A DNA stretch of 64,000 nt from Blepharisma japonicum (lineage: Eukaryota > Ciliophora > Heterotrichea > Heterotrichida > Blepharismidae): assembly GCA_949751835.1 (NCBI GenBank), contig CATKHK010000017.1, positions 186,001 through 250,000 of the forward strand, given 5' to 3'. The notes under the pieces are model-generated. The model was not told where the DNA came from. It saw nothing but the letters and a program-made list of their open reading frames with translations, and made no database searches. The position numbers were made by a program, and so were the translations under genes. This document shows positions 11,132 to 20,642 of this stretch, piece after piece (the first letter of the stretch is position 1; the number at the start of each line of letters is the position of its first letter).

Positions 11132-11944
11132 TTAATACTCAACAAAAAACAGTTGAGAAAGGCCTGCGTTCATTGAGTTTTTAGGGACAAGCATGCATCT
11201 CAAAAGAATGATAGCAATATCATGAAATATTGTTGAAAAGATATAAACCACTAGTAGAGTAAGAAGAAACGCTGCAAATTTATAATACTTATGTGTAAGC
11301 ACAAGTACAATATAGGCTCTGAATTTATCTGGAATCTCTGGATATACAAAATAAAATAAATCACAGTAAGGCAGAGGTAGTAAATTCACTAAAAAGCTGA
11401 ACACAATCAGATACGCAATAAGTGCGAACCCATACCCTAAAGAGTAATTGTGCTCAATCCATGATCCGACCACACAAATGATCATAACAGGAAATAGAGC
11501 TAAAATCCCTCCAATAACTATTAATAATCTTTTTGGTCTTCCACTTGCGATTAAAGACGTCTCTCCAATATAGTCAGGGCCTCCTAATACACCCCAGCCA
11601 GGAACAAGCATGAGTAGAATAGGATTGACGAAATTTGAAATTAAATCCTGATATTTGAGAAAATTCATACCTAAATAGTGATCATGCGAATAGCCTGCAA
11701 TTTTTGCCATGGCTGCATGCCCTGATTCATGAATCAACACACATAAGCCCCATGCTAAAATTGCCCATAAGATAAATGCCCATCTCTTTGGATAGTTCAG
11801 GAGGACAAATGAGAAAACAATTAAGACGCCGACCCAGATTAAGGCTGGGGTAGAGCACATTTTCTTCATTTGTGAAGGCTCTTTAAGGATGGATTTTGTT
11901 GCCTGCTCTAGTTCAAGTGCGGCTTCTTTCCCAACGTTAGCCAT
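11132..11944 (-). CDS. M50 (site-2 protease-like) membrane metalloprotease
   Basis: Predicted 270-residue multi-pass membrane protein. HESGH at residues 72-76 sits at the end of a hydrophobic segment, the zinc-binding HExxH motif of the M50/site-2 protease family, which cuts transmembrane helices of membrane-bound factors. A second family motif, NxxPxxxxDG, is present as N187, P190 and D195, but the Gly after the Asp is Leu. About six hydrophobic segments. Start ATG at 11942-11944, TAA stop, no intron. Because the third ligand Asp is kept, it may be active; the missing Gly makes this less sure. Divergent from the kinesin gene, about 250 nt between starts. Confidence 0.72.
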   Translation of the reverse strand: MANVGKEAALELEQATKSILKEPSQMKKMCSTPALIWVGVLIVFSFVLLNYPKRWAFILWAILAWGLCVLIHESGHAAMAKIAGYSHDHYLGMNFLKYQDLISNFVNPILLMLVPGWGVLGGPDYIGETSLIASGRPKRLLIVIGGILALFPVMIICVVGSWIEHNYSLGYGFALIAYLIVFSFLVNLLPLPYCDLFYFVYPEIPDKFRAYIVLVLTHKYYKFAAFLLTLLVVYIFSTIFHDIAIILLRCMLVPKNSMNAGLSQLFFVEY

Positions 11945-12191
11945 TATTTAATGTGCAATTTTGAGCATAAGATTAGATTTCGATTAATTTGAAAAGAGCT
12001 TCCATTTGGAAATATTAAGCCCATTATTTTTTGATTTTCTAAAATATTTTCACAATTGATGTTCTTATTTTGTTATTAATTAAATAATCTAAATAGTGGA
12101 AGTTATCACTATATTAGCTGATTTATTATAGTCGTTGTCTATTTTCATACAGTTTTAAACTTTTCCAAATTAAAAAAGTCGTTAATTTAAA

Positions 12192-14384
12192 ATGTCAAGT
12201 GAGCCAATTCAAGTTTATATACGATTCCGCCCTTTGAATTTTCAAGAAATTACTGAAGGAGAGCTTCCAATATGATACATGGCAAAAAATACCATATCCC
12301 TGCTTCGTGAGCATTCAAGCCAGTTAATTGCAGAAAAACGAATTTCAAGCACCTTCAATCCTAACTATCATTATAGTCACGTTTTCACAGGAGAAGATGA
12401 CAATAGAAAAGTCTATGAAACTGTAGCTCAAAAAGTAGTTCTCTCAGCTTTAGAAGGATTTAACGCTACAATTTTTGCATATGGACAAACAGGGTCAGGA
12501 AAAACATTTACAATGATAGGGCAGCATCTACAAACTGCTGAATCTCCAACCTTATGCACCACACCACCTTTAAAACAAAAGCCAAGAGCATCTCGAGCTG
12601 GAACTCCAAGCTCAGCAAGAATTCGTAGCTGCAGCTCAACACCGAGAGGCAAAAGCATTGCTGCTTTACAAATCCCACTAAGATTAGACAAGCCTAAAAA
12701 GGTACAAACTGATGGAAAAGGAATTATTTCAATGGCACTCAATGATATTTTCAAAGCTGCAAATGACTATAAAGACAAGCATTTTTTCTTTACATGCTCT
12801 ATGATGGAAATATATAATGAGCATGTCTATGATTTATTAAAAGAAACTGAAGATTTGAAAAATGAGGTTCTTGCAGTAAGTGAAGGATCTGATAAAGAAT
12901 TCTACGTAAGAGGACTGAGCGAAAAAGTAGTGACTTCTATAGAAGAAGTGCTGGAAAAGCTTGGAAAAGGAGAAGAAAACAGACATTACGCAGCAACAAA
13001 TCTAAACCATCATAGCTCAAGATCTCATACCATTTTCCGACTTAATATCAGATCTTTGCAAGTGATCCCAAAAAAGGAGACTGAAACGTCTGAAGGAGAT
13101 GAAAGCTTTGAAAATATCACAACTGAGTCTGTCATAAATTTTGTCGATCTTGCTGGAAGTGAACGCACAAGCAGTGTCATGGCAATCGAAGACAAGCATA
13201 ATTTCTCTTACTCTTCTACACGATCTGAGCAAGATCGCATTGTAGCTGAAAGTAAAAATATCAATACAAGTTTATTTTATTTGTGCCAAGTTATTACGAA
13301 GCTCTCAGAGCTGAAGATGGGACTTATAAAAAATGAGTCTCATATTCCATATAGAAATTCAAATTTGACTAAAATATTGAGATCATCATTGGGAGGGAAC
13401 TCAAGAACTTGTGTAATTTGTGCAGTGACCCCAGCTTTAAGCCAATTTGAGCAAACATTAAGCACTTTGAGGTTTGGGAATAGTGCAAGAAGTATCACAA
13501 ATAATGTGAAAGCAAACGTCAAAAGAGAAACAAACGCCCAATTATTAGTGGGGTATCAGCAAGATATTGCCACTTTGAAAAAGGAGCTTGAAATGGCGAA
13601 AGAACAAGGATGGGCTAGCTATGTAGAAAGAAATCAGGCTAAGCAAGCATTAGAGCAAAAGATTCAAAAACTGAATGAAATATTGGCTATGCCATATAAA
13701 CCAGAGACTTTTCAGATAGAGCAAGAAATGTTCTCTAGCTTTTCCACTTTTTGGAGCGGAGGGGTTGGGGATTTATTTATAGCAAATCAGCCTTTTGATC
13801 AAGAAGATTCAAAAGTCTTGAGTGAGTCTAAACTGATCTTTGATAATTCAGGAAAGTTTGCACTGGAAAGGAAAATGCAGATTGATATGGAACAAATTAA
13901 TATAGAAAAAGAAATAGAAAAATTAGCAACAAGTGTAAATTCTTTGAAAGGAAATAAAAACACTTTGGTGACAGAATTAGAAAAAAATAGCAATTTATAT
14001 GAAAAATCTAACAAAGAGAATGCATTTCTTAGAGAGGATTTAGCCAAGTCCAAGCAAACCCTTTCAAAAATGAAATATATGGCAAAAATATATCAGCAAG
14101 GGGAAGGGCTTGATAGTCTCTCAGAAAGCCAGCTTACAGCATTCGAAAAGACACTCATTGAAAGATTGGATTCTGTAAAACAAATAAAAGCTTCACGACT
14201 TTATGATAATAAAATAGAAAAGCTTCAAGAAAGTCTATTGAAATTCTTACCAGAGTCAATGGTTCTTGAAATGTTCTCTGAAAATGAAAGCAGAGAAATG
14301 ACTGAGAAATTTGAAAGCTTTATGCACGATATAAGCAGCCAACATGAATTTAGCTGAAATCAAGATATTTTAAACACGCCCTAA
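12192..14384 (+). CDS. kinesin with N-terminal motor domain
   Basis: Predicted 730-residue microtubule motor. Start ATG 12192-12194; two TGA codons (12274 region and 14355-14357) are read as Trp, so the frame runs to TAA at 14382-14384. Motor domain covers about residues 4-440: P-loop GQTGSGKT at 98-105, switch I-type HHSSRSH, switch II DLAGSE, and the microtubule-binding YRNSNLTKILRSSLGGNSRT. A Ser/Arg/Pro-rich insertion of about 55 residues lies between the P-loop helix and GIISMALNDIF, at the usual place of loop L5/helix 2 changes. The tail is a coiled coil (about 455-700). The motor looks nearest to kinesin-7 (CENP-E type), but subfamily assignment by eye is weak. Likely role: intracellular or spindle transport. 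Confidence 0.93.
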
Positions 14385-14627
14385 ATTATTAATACAATTT
14401 TATATATAAAACAGTTATGTTTTTAACAATATAATATTCAAATCAGCAAGGTGAATAAATTTGAATAAATTACTCAAAATAGAAATTAATTAGCAAAACA
14501 AATTCTTAAATTACAAAAAAACAATAATTCTTGACTTGCTAAATAGTATACTTTTTATATTAATTTCTCTTAAAATCTAAAATACTGGAAATTAAAACAG
14601 TTTTTAGGTCAAATATTATTTTTAAAA

Positions 14628-15542
14628 ATGATATATCCTAGTCCTATAAGACTCTACAAGCTTTCAGAAGCGAAATCACACAAAGCTGAGATGGTAAGAA
14701 CAATGGTGAAAAAATTACACTCTGAAAAACATATTCAAGAAGAAACAGAAAAAGCCGAGGATTTAAGGTCTATTATGAAATACAAAAAGGCTTGAAGAGA
14801 ATATTTGAACGAATTGTTGATAAGGAGTAGAAAGAAAAACTACATTAATAAAAGAGAGTCTCCTTTAGTAAGTATGACAACAGCAAGAGATATTGGTGTA
14901 CAAGAAACACCTAATAAAGAAAAAAACTGCAGAGCTATTGATGAAGACTTAACTCTCTTCCATAAGCAGTCATTCATAAAGGATCAAGAAAATTTTAAAG
15001 ATGAAAGCATTCAAGTGGACACTTCAATAACTAAATCACCAAAAACAGATTTATCTCCAAAAATATGGAGAAACAAACGTTCACTCAGCCCGATTGATTT
15101 TTTCAAAATGACAAATGAAAGGACTATTGTTAAATTAGCAAGAGTAGATTCTCCAAATCATAGAAAGTCTAATACTCCACTTTCAGAATTTGATGATACA
15201 TGCAACTCTAATGGAGAGAAGCATGAACACTCAAAATCGGTGAAATCAGTTCCAAGGCATGTTTCTTTTGAAAATGATTCTTCAAAAGAAAAAGAACTTT
15301 ATTCGGCTTTGACTCCAAAATTGAGGCGCTTAAATAAGCCAGATTCATATGAAAGCCATAAAATTAGGCCTTTAAAAATTCAAAAAACGAAGGAATTTAC
15401 TGAAAATGTAAAAAGTAATTTTATGCCGAAGAGAGATTTTAATAAGTTCATTGAAGTTGAGGCAAGAAAGCAGCCCAGCGATATTGGGAAAAAATTAAAC
15501 CGAATAAGAAGACTGAAGCTTTCAGAGCTTAGTATATCTTAA
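14628..15542 (+). CDS. basic serine-rich protein, unknown
   Basis: Predicted 304-residue protein, ATG 14628-14630 to TAA 15540-15542, one TGA read as Trp near 14793. Rich in Lys, Arg and Ser with many SP/TP pairs (SLSPIDF, SPNHRKS, LTPKLRRLNKP), no hydrophobic segment and no recognised domain. Charged N-terminal helix about residues 15-70. It might be a microtubule- or nucleic-acid-associated protein under kinase control, but this is only composition-based. Confidence 0.72.
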
Positions 15543-15929
15543 ATTTAATAAATATGTATACAGCTCTAGCAGTGAAATGCAAATTAAGAATATGTGTAAA
15601 AACTCATTAAGCACTCAGCAAGATTTTAAATAGATACTTTTGAATCTAAATCAAATATTTACAATTTACTAATGTCTATTGATTTACTAAGAAATAAAAT
15701 TAATTTTATAATTAATAACTCCTCTATAAACTCAGCTTGTATTTACAAAGATTTATTTCGTTAAAAATTTGTTCTAAATCAGTGATAATCAATTCAAAGT
15801 AATGTTAAAATATGCAAATAATTTAATGAAAATTGATAATATTAAATTGATAAAGATAAGATTAGCAAAAAATTTTTAGGAATTTTGTTTTAGGAAGTGA
15901 TATTTAAAGAAGCAGAAGACTAATTTCTT
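15543..15929. other. intergenic upstream of 5S rRNA, nothing seen
   Basis: About 390 nt of AT-rich sequence with no sustained open frame. It holds the 3' flank of the preceding gene and the 5' flank of the 5S gene, whose promoter is expected to be internal. Confidence 0.5.
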
Positions 15930-16047
15930 GTTGTCGGCCATACTATGCCTAACGCACCAGATCCCATCCGAACTCTGAAGTTAAGCGGCATAAGGCGAGG
16001 TTAGTACTTGGGTGGGGGACCGCCAGGGAAGCCCTCGTGCTGACAGC
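15930..16047 (+). rRNA. 5S ribosomal RNA
   Basis: About 118 nt with the hallmarks of eukaryotic 5S rRNA: GATCCCATCCGAACTCTGAA and GAAGTTAAGC in the loop A/loop C regions, GGTTAGTACTTGGGTGGGGG, and CGCCAGGGAA before the 3' strand. The ends pair as helix I (GTTGTCGGC with GCTGACAGC, one G-U at each of two places). Internal A- and C-box sequences of the Pol III type 1 promoter are in place. A T-run follows directly. This is a single copy among protein genes, not in a tandem array within this window. Ends may be off by 1-2 nt. Confidence 0.96.
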
Positions 16048-16050
16048 TAT

Positions 16051-16057
16051 CTTTTTT
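16051..16057 (+). terminator. Pol III T-run terminator of 5S gene
   Basis: CTTTTTT four bases after the 3' end of the 5S rRNA; a run of six T is a normal RNA polymerase III stop. Confidence 0.8.
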
Positions 16058-16495
16058 GCTTATATTTTTGTTCTAACTAGCATAGATTTCTAGTTAAATA
16101 TTCAGAGCTTATTTAATTAAAACTTTGATCTTCAGCACTGTATATTAATTTTTCCCTCCTTAATCAGGGGTTTAATAAGGGTTTTTCTAACGTCTTTCTC
16201 TCTACCAAAGGTGTGAATTAGTAAAAGGGTCAAAATTGAGGCTTTTAGGTATTTTCCTTAAGTATTTGAGCAATTATAGATTTCTATGTTAAAATCAACT
16301 TATAAAAAACAAAAGAATTACTTAAAACTTTATTGCTCAAGTCTCTAACATTTTATTAATATATTAAAATATCAAGCATATCTTATTCTAATTTTTAAAT
16401 AATTGTTATTCTCTCATCAAAAGCAGCATAAAAAATTCTCATTTAGTGTATATATTCTCTGGTATTTATTTGAATTAACATATTTATCTAAAGTA
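16058..16495. other. intergenic, nothing firm seen
   Basis: About 440 nt between the 5S gene and the stop of the VTT gene. Slightly G-rich patches at 16150-16230 stand out from the AT-rich surroundings, but I find no tRNA cloverleaf or open frame. Confidence 0.4.
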
Positions 16496-17257
16496 TTATT
16501 TATTCCTATTCCTCATAAGAAATGGAGGAATCAAGATTAAAATCCCCAAAAGAATTAAAACTGTGAGTGATGATGTGCTCATTCCAGTGTCTCCAATTGA
16601 TGATAAAGCCATTCCTGTTGATATATGAATAAAATTTGGAGGAGCAAGTCCAAACAGGGTTGCCAATATAAAGGTTTTCAATGGGATTCCCACAATTGGA
16701 GAAGCCAAATTTAAAATCCAATTTGGGACAAGTGGGACTATTCTTAAAAATAGCAAATAAAAAAAGAGACCGCTTTTTTGTTCACTTATTGCTTTATTAA
16801 GCTTAATGACTCCATTAGGAAACCACCTTATCACAAGACCTTTTCCTAAGTTATCAGAAAGCTTATAGCAAATTGTAGAACCAACTGTAGCACAAGTAGA
16901 AACAATAAGCAGTCCGATCCAGCGGCCAAATAAAGTACCTGAAATTAAACTTAGAACAATTGGTCCAGGGATTGCAAAGCTTTGCAGAAAGAGGTAGAAA
17001 AAGCAAAATAACGAAAAAACGTACCAATAGCTTGTGACTGTATATTTTGACAAGACTTGGCTTAATTCCAGGATTTCCTGTGGGGTCCATGGAAGTCGGT
17101 AAATTATTGCTCTTTCAGATTCTGTTAAAGGTGGAGCAAGTTGAATAAATAAGAATAATCCAAATATTCCTGAGCCTAAGAGGATTAATAAAAGGTACTT
17201 ATTGCGATTGAGATTTTCTTCTGTCTCTTTTTTTAGCAGTTCTATGTTTAGTTCCAT
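16496..17257 (-). CDS. VTT-domain membrane protein (TMEM41/DedA-like)
   Basis: Predicted 253-residue membrane protein of the VTT (VMP1/TMEM41/DedA) superfamily, whose eukaryotic members are ER lipid scramblases needed for autophagy and lipid droplets. Hydrophobic segments at about 22-40, 75-96, 98-125, 163-185 and 192-215 and 225-245. The family signature is clear: IPGPIVLSLISGTLFGRW (about 96-113), where Gly and Pro form the re-entrant loop, and RIVPLVPNWILNLASP (about 172-187) with the second loop. Length matches TMEM41. ATG at 17255-17257, no intron and no stop needing explanation. Confidence 0.87.
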   Translation of the reverse strand: MELNIELLKKETEENLNRNKYLLLILLGSGIFGLFLFIQLAPPLTESERAIIYRLPWTPQEILELSQVLSKYTVTSYWYVFSLFCFFYLFLQSFAIPGPIVLSLISGTLFGRWIGLLIVSTCATVGSTICYKLSDNLGKGLVIRWFPNGVIKLNKAISEQKSGLFFYLLFLRIVPLVPNWILNLASPIVGIPLKTFILATLFGLAPPNFIHISTGMALSSIGDTGMSTSSLTVLILLGILILIPPFLMRNRNK

Positions 17258-17569
17258 TTATTCAACTTAATTGAGTAGCACCAATTATAATATGGCTCGT
17301 AAAATCAATATTTGATATAAAAAGTATTATCTTCTACTTTATAAAGTGCCAAAAAGTATAATATGTTTTATATTACTATTAAATAAGAAAATTTATACTG
17401 GATTTCCATTTAAAGCTTTTCTATGTATGAGAATAATAAATTGGAGTATTGATTATCTGCATTTTACTTATCTCAAATATAAACTCATATATTTTTATTT
17501 CTTAAAAATATTATCTTTTATAAAATAAAAAGCATTTGCTACCGATTTAAAAGTATCCATTTTTATTTA
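17258..17569. other. intergenic, nothing seen
   Basis: About 310 nt of AT-rich DNA upstream of the VTT gene; a 60-codon + strand frame here has the Ile/Leu/Tyr-rich composition expected of chance in AT-rich DNA. Confidence 0.4.
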
Positions 17570-17792
17570 TTAATTGTTTTCTAATTTTTGCATTTTATCA
17601 TTTATAGTTTCTCTCAAATAATTGAATGACTTTATTTTGGCTTTGATAGTAGTAATAAGCAACTTATTATGCTCTTGTAAGTCATATTCTCTTGAGTATA
17701 AGTCTTCCTAAAAAAAATTATCAAGTATTATCAATGGAAAGATAAATTTCCTCTTTAAAAATAGTTTCATTATGCGTTTCGAATCTATTCAT
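17570..17792 (-). CDS. possible tiny coiled-coil gene, doubtful
   Basis: A short minus-strand candidate of about 68 residues: 23 codons from ATG 17790-17792, then a 16-nt gap holding stops, then 45 codons to TAA 17570-17572. The second part is rich in Lys, Glu, Gln and Leu and looks like coding sequence (EDLYSREYDLQEHNKLL). The 16-nt gap (TGATAATTTTTTTTAG in coding sense) has AG at its end but no GT at its start and no A at position 10, so it does not match the other introns. Could be a decayed small gene or a 3' exon of something missed. Confidence 0.28.
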
Positions 17793-18056
17793 TATCAAAT
17801 TTTTATATAAAGCTTCATATTTTTAAAGTAAAATTATTTAAAGTTTCAGATATGTTGCTTTAGGATACAGAATACATATGATACTTATTTTTTTAAATCT
17901 ATTTGGATCAGGCTTTTTTTATTTGTCGTCATTATAATTCAAATTTTGGGATCGAATAAAGAATAATTAATTATAAATTATTCTTAATTATCTATGATTA
18001 AATTTATGGTCTACCAGTAATCTCATATAGTTAATGAAGGAAATTTATAATATTAA

Positions 18057-19385
18057 ATGATGATATTTACTTTTCTTATTAGCTGCATTTTCCTGAGAAG
18101 CTATGCCTTGTTGCAGCCAGAGCAAATTCACTTGTCTTGAACAGAAAAAGAAAATGAAATGAGAGTAACCTGGGTTACGAATATCAATACGACCACGTAT
18201 GTGTCATATCGTCCCGTAATGTGCTCATCAGCAGTATACTCTGACAAATGAACAAATGTAAGTGCAAGTACAATAAAATTCAACAAAGGCGAAATAATAG
18301 TGTTGTTCCAATTCATACATACGGCGATTATGACTGGATTGAAGCATGATTGTTTTTATGAGTACTATATCGTAACAACATGGGGCAAAAGCGAGCCATT
18401 CATATTTAGTGGTAGGACTCCAGATTATGAACCTCCATATGACGACGCAAATAATGAAATTGATATGCTGGTCTTAGGCGACTGAGGCACTGGATCAAAT
18501 AGTTTGTATGTTAAAAACATGCTGAATCAGCACATAAAAATAAGGAACTTTTTGGGGGTGGTTCATTTGGGCGACATTGCTTATAATTTAGACCAAGAAG
18601 ATGGCCAAACAGGAGATGATTTTTTGAATCAAATGCAACCAGTTGCTGCAAGATTTGCGTATATGGTTGTTCCTGGAAATCATGAGAGAGCATCTAACTT
18701 TACACATTACAAAGAAAGATTTAGGATGCCAATAAACGAAGCAAACGGAGGAAACAATTGCTTTTATTCTTTTAACCTTGGACCTACTCATTTCATCATG
18801 ATGGATACCGAGGTTTATTTGCATGATTATCTCAAGGATTCACAGCTAACTGAGACAAATTGGCTTATTCAAGACTTAGAAAAAGCAAATAAAGAACGAG
18901 ACATTAGGCCTTGGATTATTGTTCACTCGCATCATGCGTTTTATTGCTCAGTTGATCATGCTCTGAGTCCAGAATGCGGCGTACAAAGCTATCTTTATAA
19001 TGCTATATTTGAAGAAATGTGAAATTATTATGGAGTTGATTTGTTTCTTGAAGGGCACGTCCACAATTATGAAAGGGATACTCCAATTTATAAGAATGAG
19101 ACTGTAAAAAGTGAATATGATGATCTTCATATGCATAAAAACCCAAATGCTCCAATTTATATTATCACTGGAAATGCAGGGAATAAAAGAGGCCACAATG
19201 ACCCAATTCCGGAAAGAATGATGCCCTGGGCTGTTTTTATGCACGAGGATTATGGCTATGGATTGCTGAAAGTTTTCAATAAAACTCATCTTTATTGGGA
19301 GCAATATTCTGCAATGACTGGAGATAAAATTGATTATGTATGGATTATAAAAGATCGTTTGAGGTATGATATACCTGATTACTAA
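18057..19385 (+). CDS. purple acid phosphatase-like metallophosphoesterase, secreted
   Basis: Predicted 442-residue secreted or lysosomal acid phosphatase. N terminus has a signal peptide (MMIFTFLISCIFLRSYA), then a fibronectin-like N-terminal domain (residues about 20-140) as in plant and protist purple acid phosphatases. Metal-ligand blocks in order: LGDWGTG, HLGDIAYN, VPGNHE, IVHSHHAFY and GHVHNYER; together they supply the Asp, Tyr, Asn and His residues of the binuclear site. TGA is read as Trp in several places including the first metal motif. Length is as expected for the high-molecular-weight type. Hydrolyses phosphate esters at low pH, most likely in food vacuoles (inferred). Start could also be the second ATG at 18060. 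Confidence 0.93.
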
Positions 19386-19541
19386 GAAAGAGTCAAAATA
19401 GTAATTACAAATTAATTTTCAATTAAACTAGATCGTAAAATAAAAATTTTAATATGAGTAGCTCATTATTTTCTTACAGTAAAGCGGCAAAATTAATTTA
19501 TTGATTTTTAATTTACCCGATCAGTCGTATTCGAAAATTAA

Positions 19542-20096
19542 TTAATTATGTGTGTCGGCCATTTGATTAGAAAATTCTTGCTTTTCCATATCTAAGTTAG
19601 GCAAATTTTGTATTCCTATAGAAATCGCTTGATCTCTCGTAATAAACCTTCCTTTATATCGTAATCTTTTGTCAGCAACTCTTTTTCTGCAATCATAGTT
19701 TACTTTTTTTTTCCATATCCTTCTTGCCTTCTTCTCTCTATACTTCTGGAGCTTCTTTTGCCTTTCTTCGTAGCTGATGCTTCCTATTTTATTACTGTTG
19801 CAAGGGATTACAACAAATTGGTAAATAGGAATTGCTTTCTGAGTATCTGATTGATCATCAGAGGTGTACTCAGAAATAGCAGTGCTTGCCACTTCTGAAG
19901 GGAATAAATTTGGCTCAACAAGTGAAATATCTTGAAGATCACTGATGTGTGTGCATAATGGATCTTCTTGTAAATTAGGTGTAAATGGCATTTCAAAGCT
20001 AGTTTGAAATGAATTGCATCTTTCGCGTCCTAAAAAATCTGCATGGATTGCTTCAAGGTCGTATTCGCACAGAAAATTATCTTGATAGCGCTCCAT
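19542..20096 (-). CDS. CCT-motif protein
   Basis: Predicted 184-residue protein. Residues about 111-157 form a basic block, with ERQKKLQKYREKKARRIWKK followed by NYDCRKRVADKRLRYKGRF, that follows the CCT motif (CONSTANS, CO-like, TOC1) of plant transcription regulators: a KRFREKRK-like helix, then YxxRKxxAxxRxRxKGRF. The rest is acidic and Ser-rich, with no B-box or receiver domain. In plants CCT binds NF-Y subunits and DNA; single-CCT proteins also occur in protists. A nuclear, transcription-linked role is inferred. Single exon, ATG 20094-20096. Confidence 0.75.
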   Translation of the reverse strand: MERYQDNFLCEYDLEAIHADFLGRERCNSFQTSFEMPFTPNLQEDPLCTHISDLQDISLVEPNLFPSEVASTAISEYTSDDQSDTQKAIPIYQFVVIPCNSNKIGSISYEERQKKLQKYREKKARRIWKKKVNYDCRKRVADKRLRYKGRFITRDQAISIGIQNLPNLDMEKQEFSNQMADTHN

Positions 20097-20642
20097 TTAT
20101 GATTTAAATAATAAGCCATAGGCCGGCTAACTATCTTGAAATTTTCAATCAAGATATCAACAGAACCTTTATTTAGTTTCTGTACAATAGTAAAATAAAA
20201 TAATTTAAAGCTAAATTATCTAAATTCCGATCGAAGATATTGCACAATTCTTCAAACGGATTATATAAAAAGAATAAATAATTTGATTATTAAACAAAAC
20301 GAAAATCTTGGTAATAATTATTATTATTACTTGGTTTTTAAAATTTCAATACAAACTATGAAATTTCAGTTTAACATTTTCAACATTAATAATATTTATA
20401 GAAGAATTTGTCAAGGTTGCCAATTTTCTTATAATATTAACATCTCTCAAAATTCAAAAAAAAACCAATTGCTGATATTTCCAAAATTCTAAGCGATCGA
20501 AATATCATCAATTCTCACTTATTTACTTTTCAGAGGCTCTATGATTATAAATAACAATTGAATATCAAGAAACTGAAAGCTTTATTAATATAAACGCATA
20601 TAAAGTAACTATTAAACAAGATACAATTATTATTTGAACCAA
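20097..20642. other. intergenic, nothing firm seen
   Basis: About 545 nt between the CCT gene and the stop of the first receptor gene. A 69-codon + strand frame (20283-20492) is Asn/Ile/Tyr-rich and lacks a good ATG; I take it as chance. Confidence 0.4.

Noticed and set aside
20283-20492. 69-codon + strand frame after the CCT gene
   Set aside because: Asn/Ile/Tyr-rich, no good start, no domain; likely chance.
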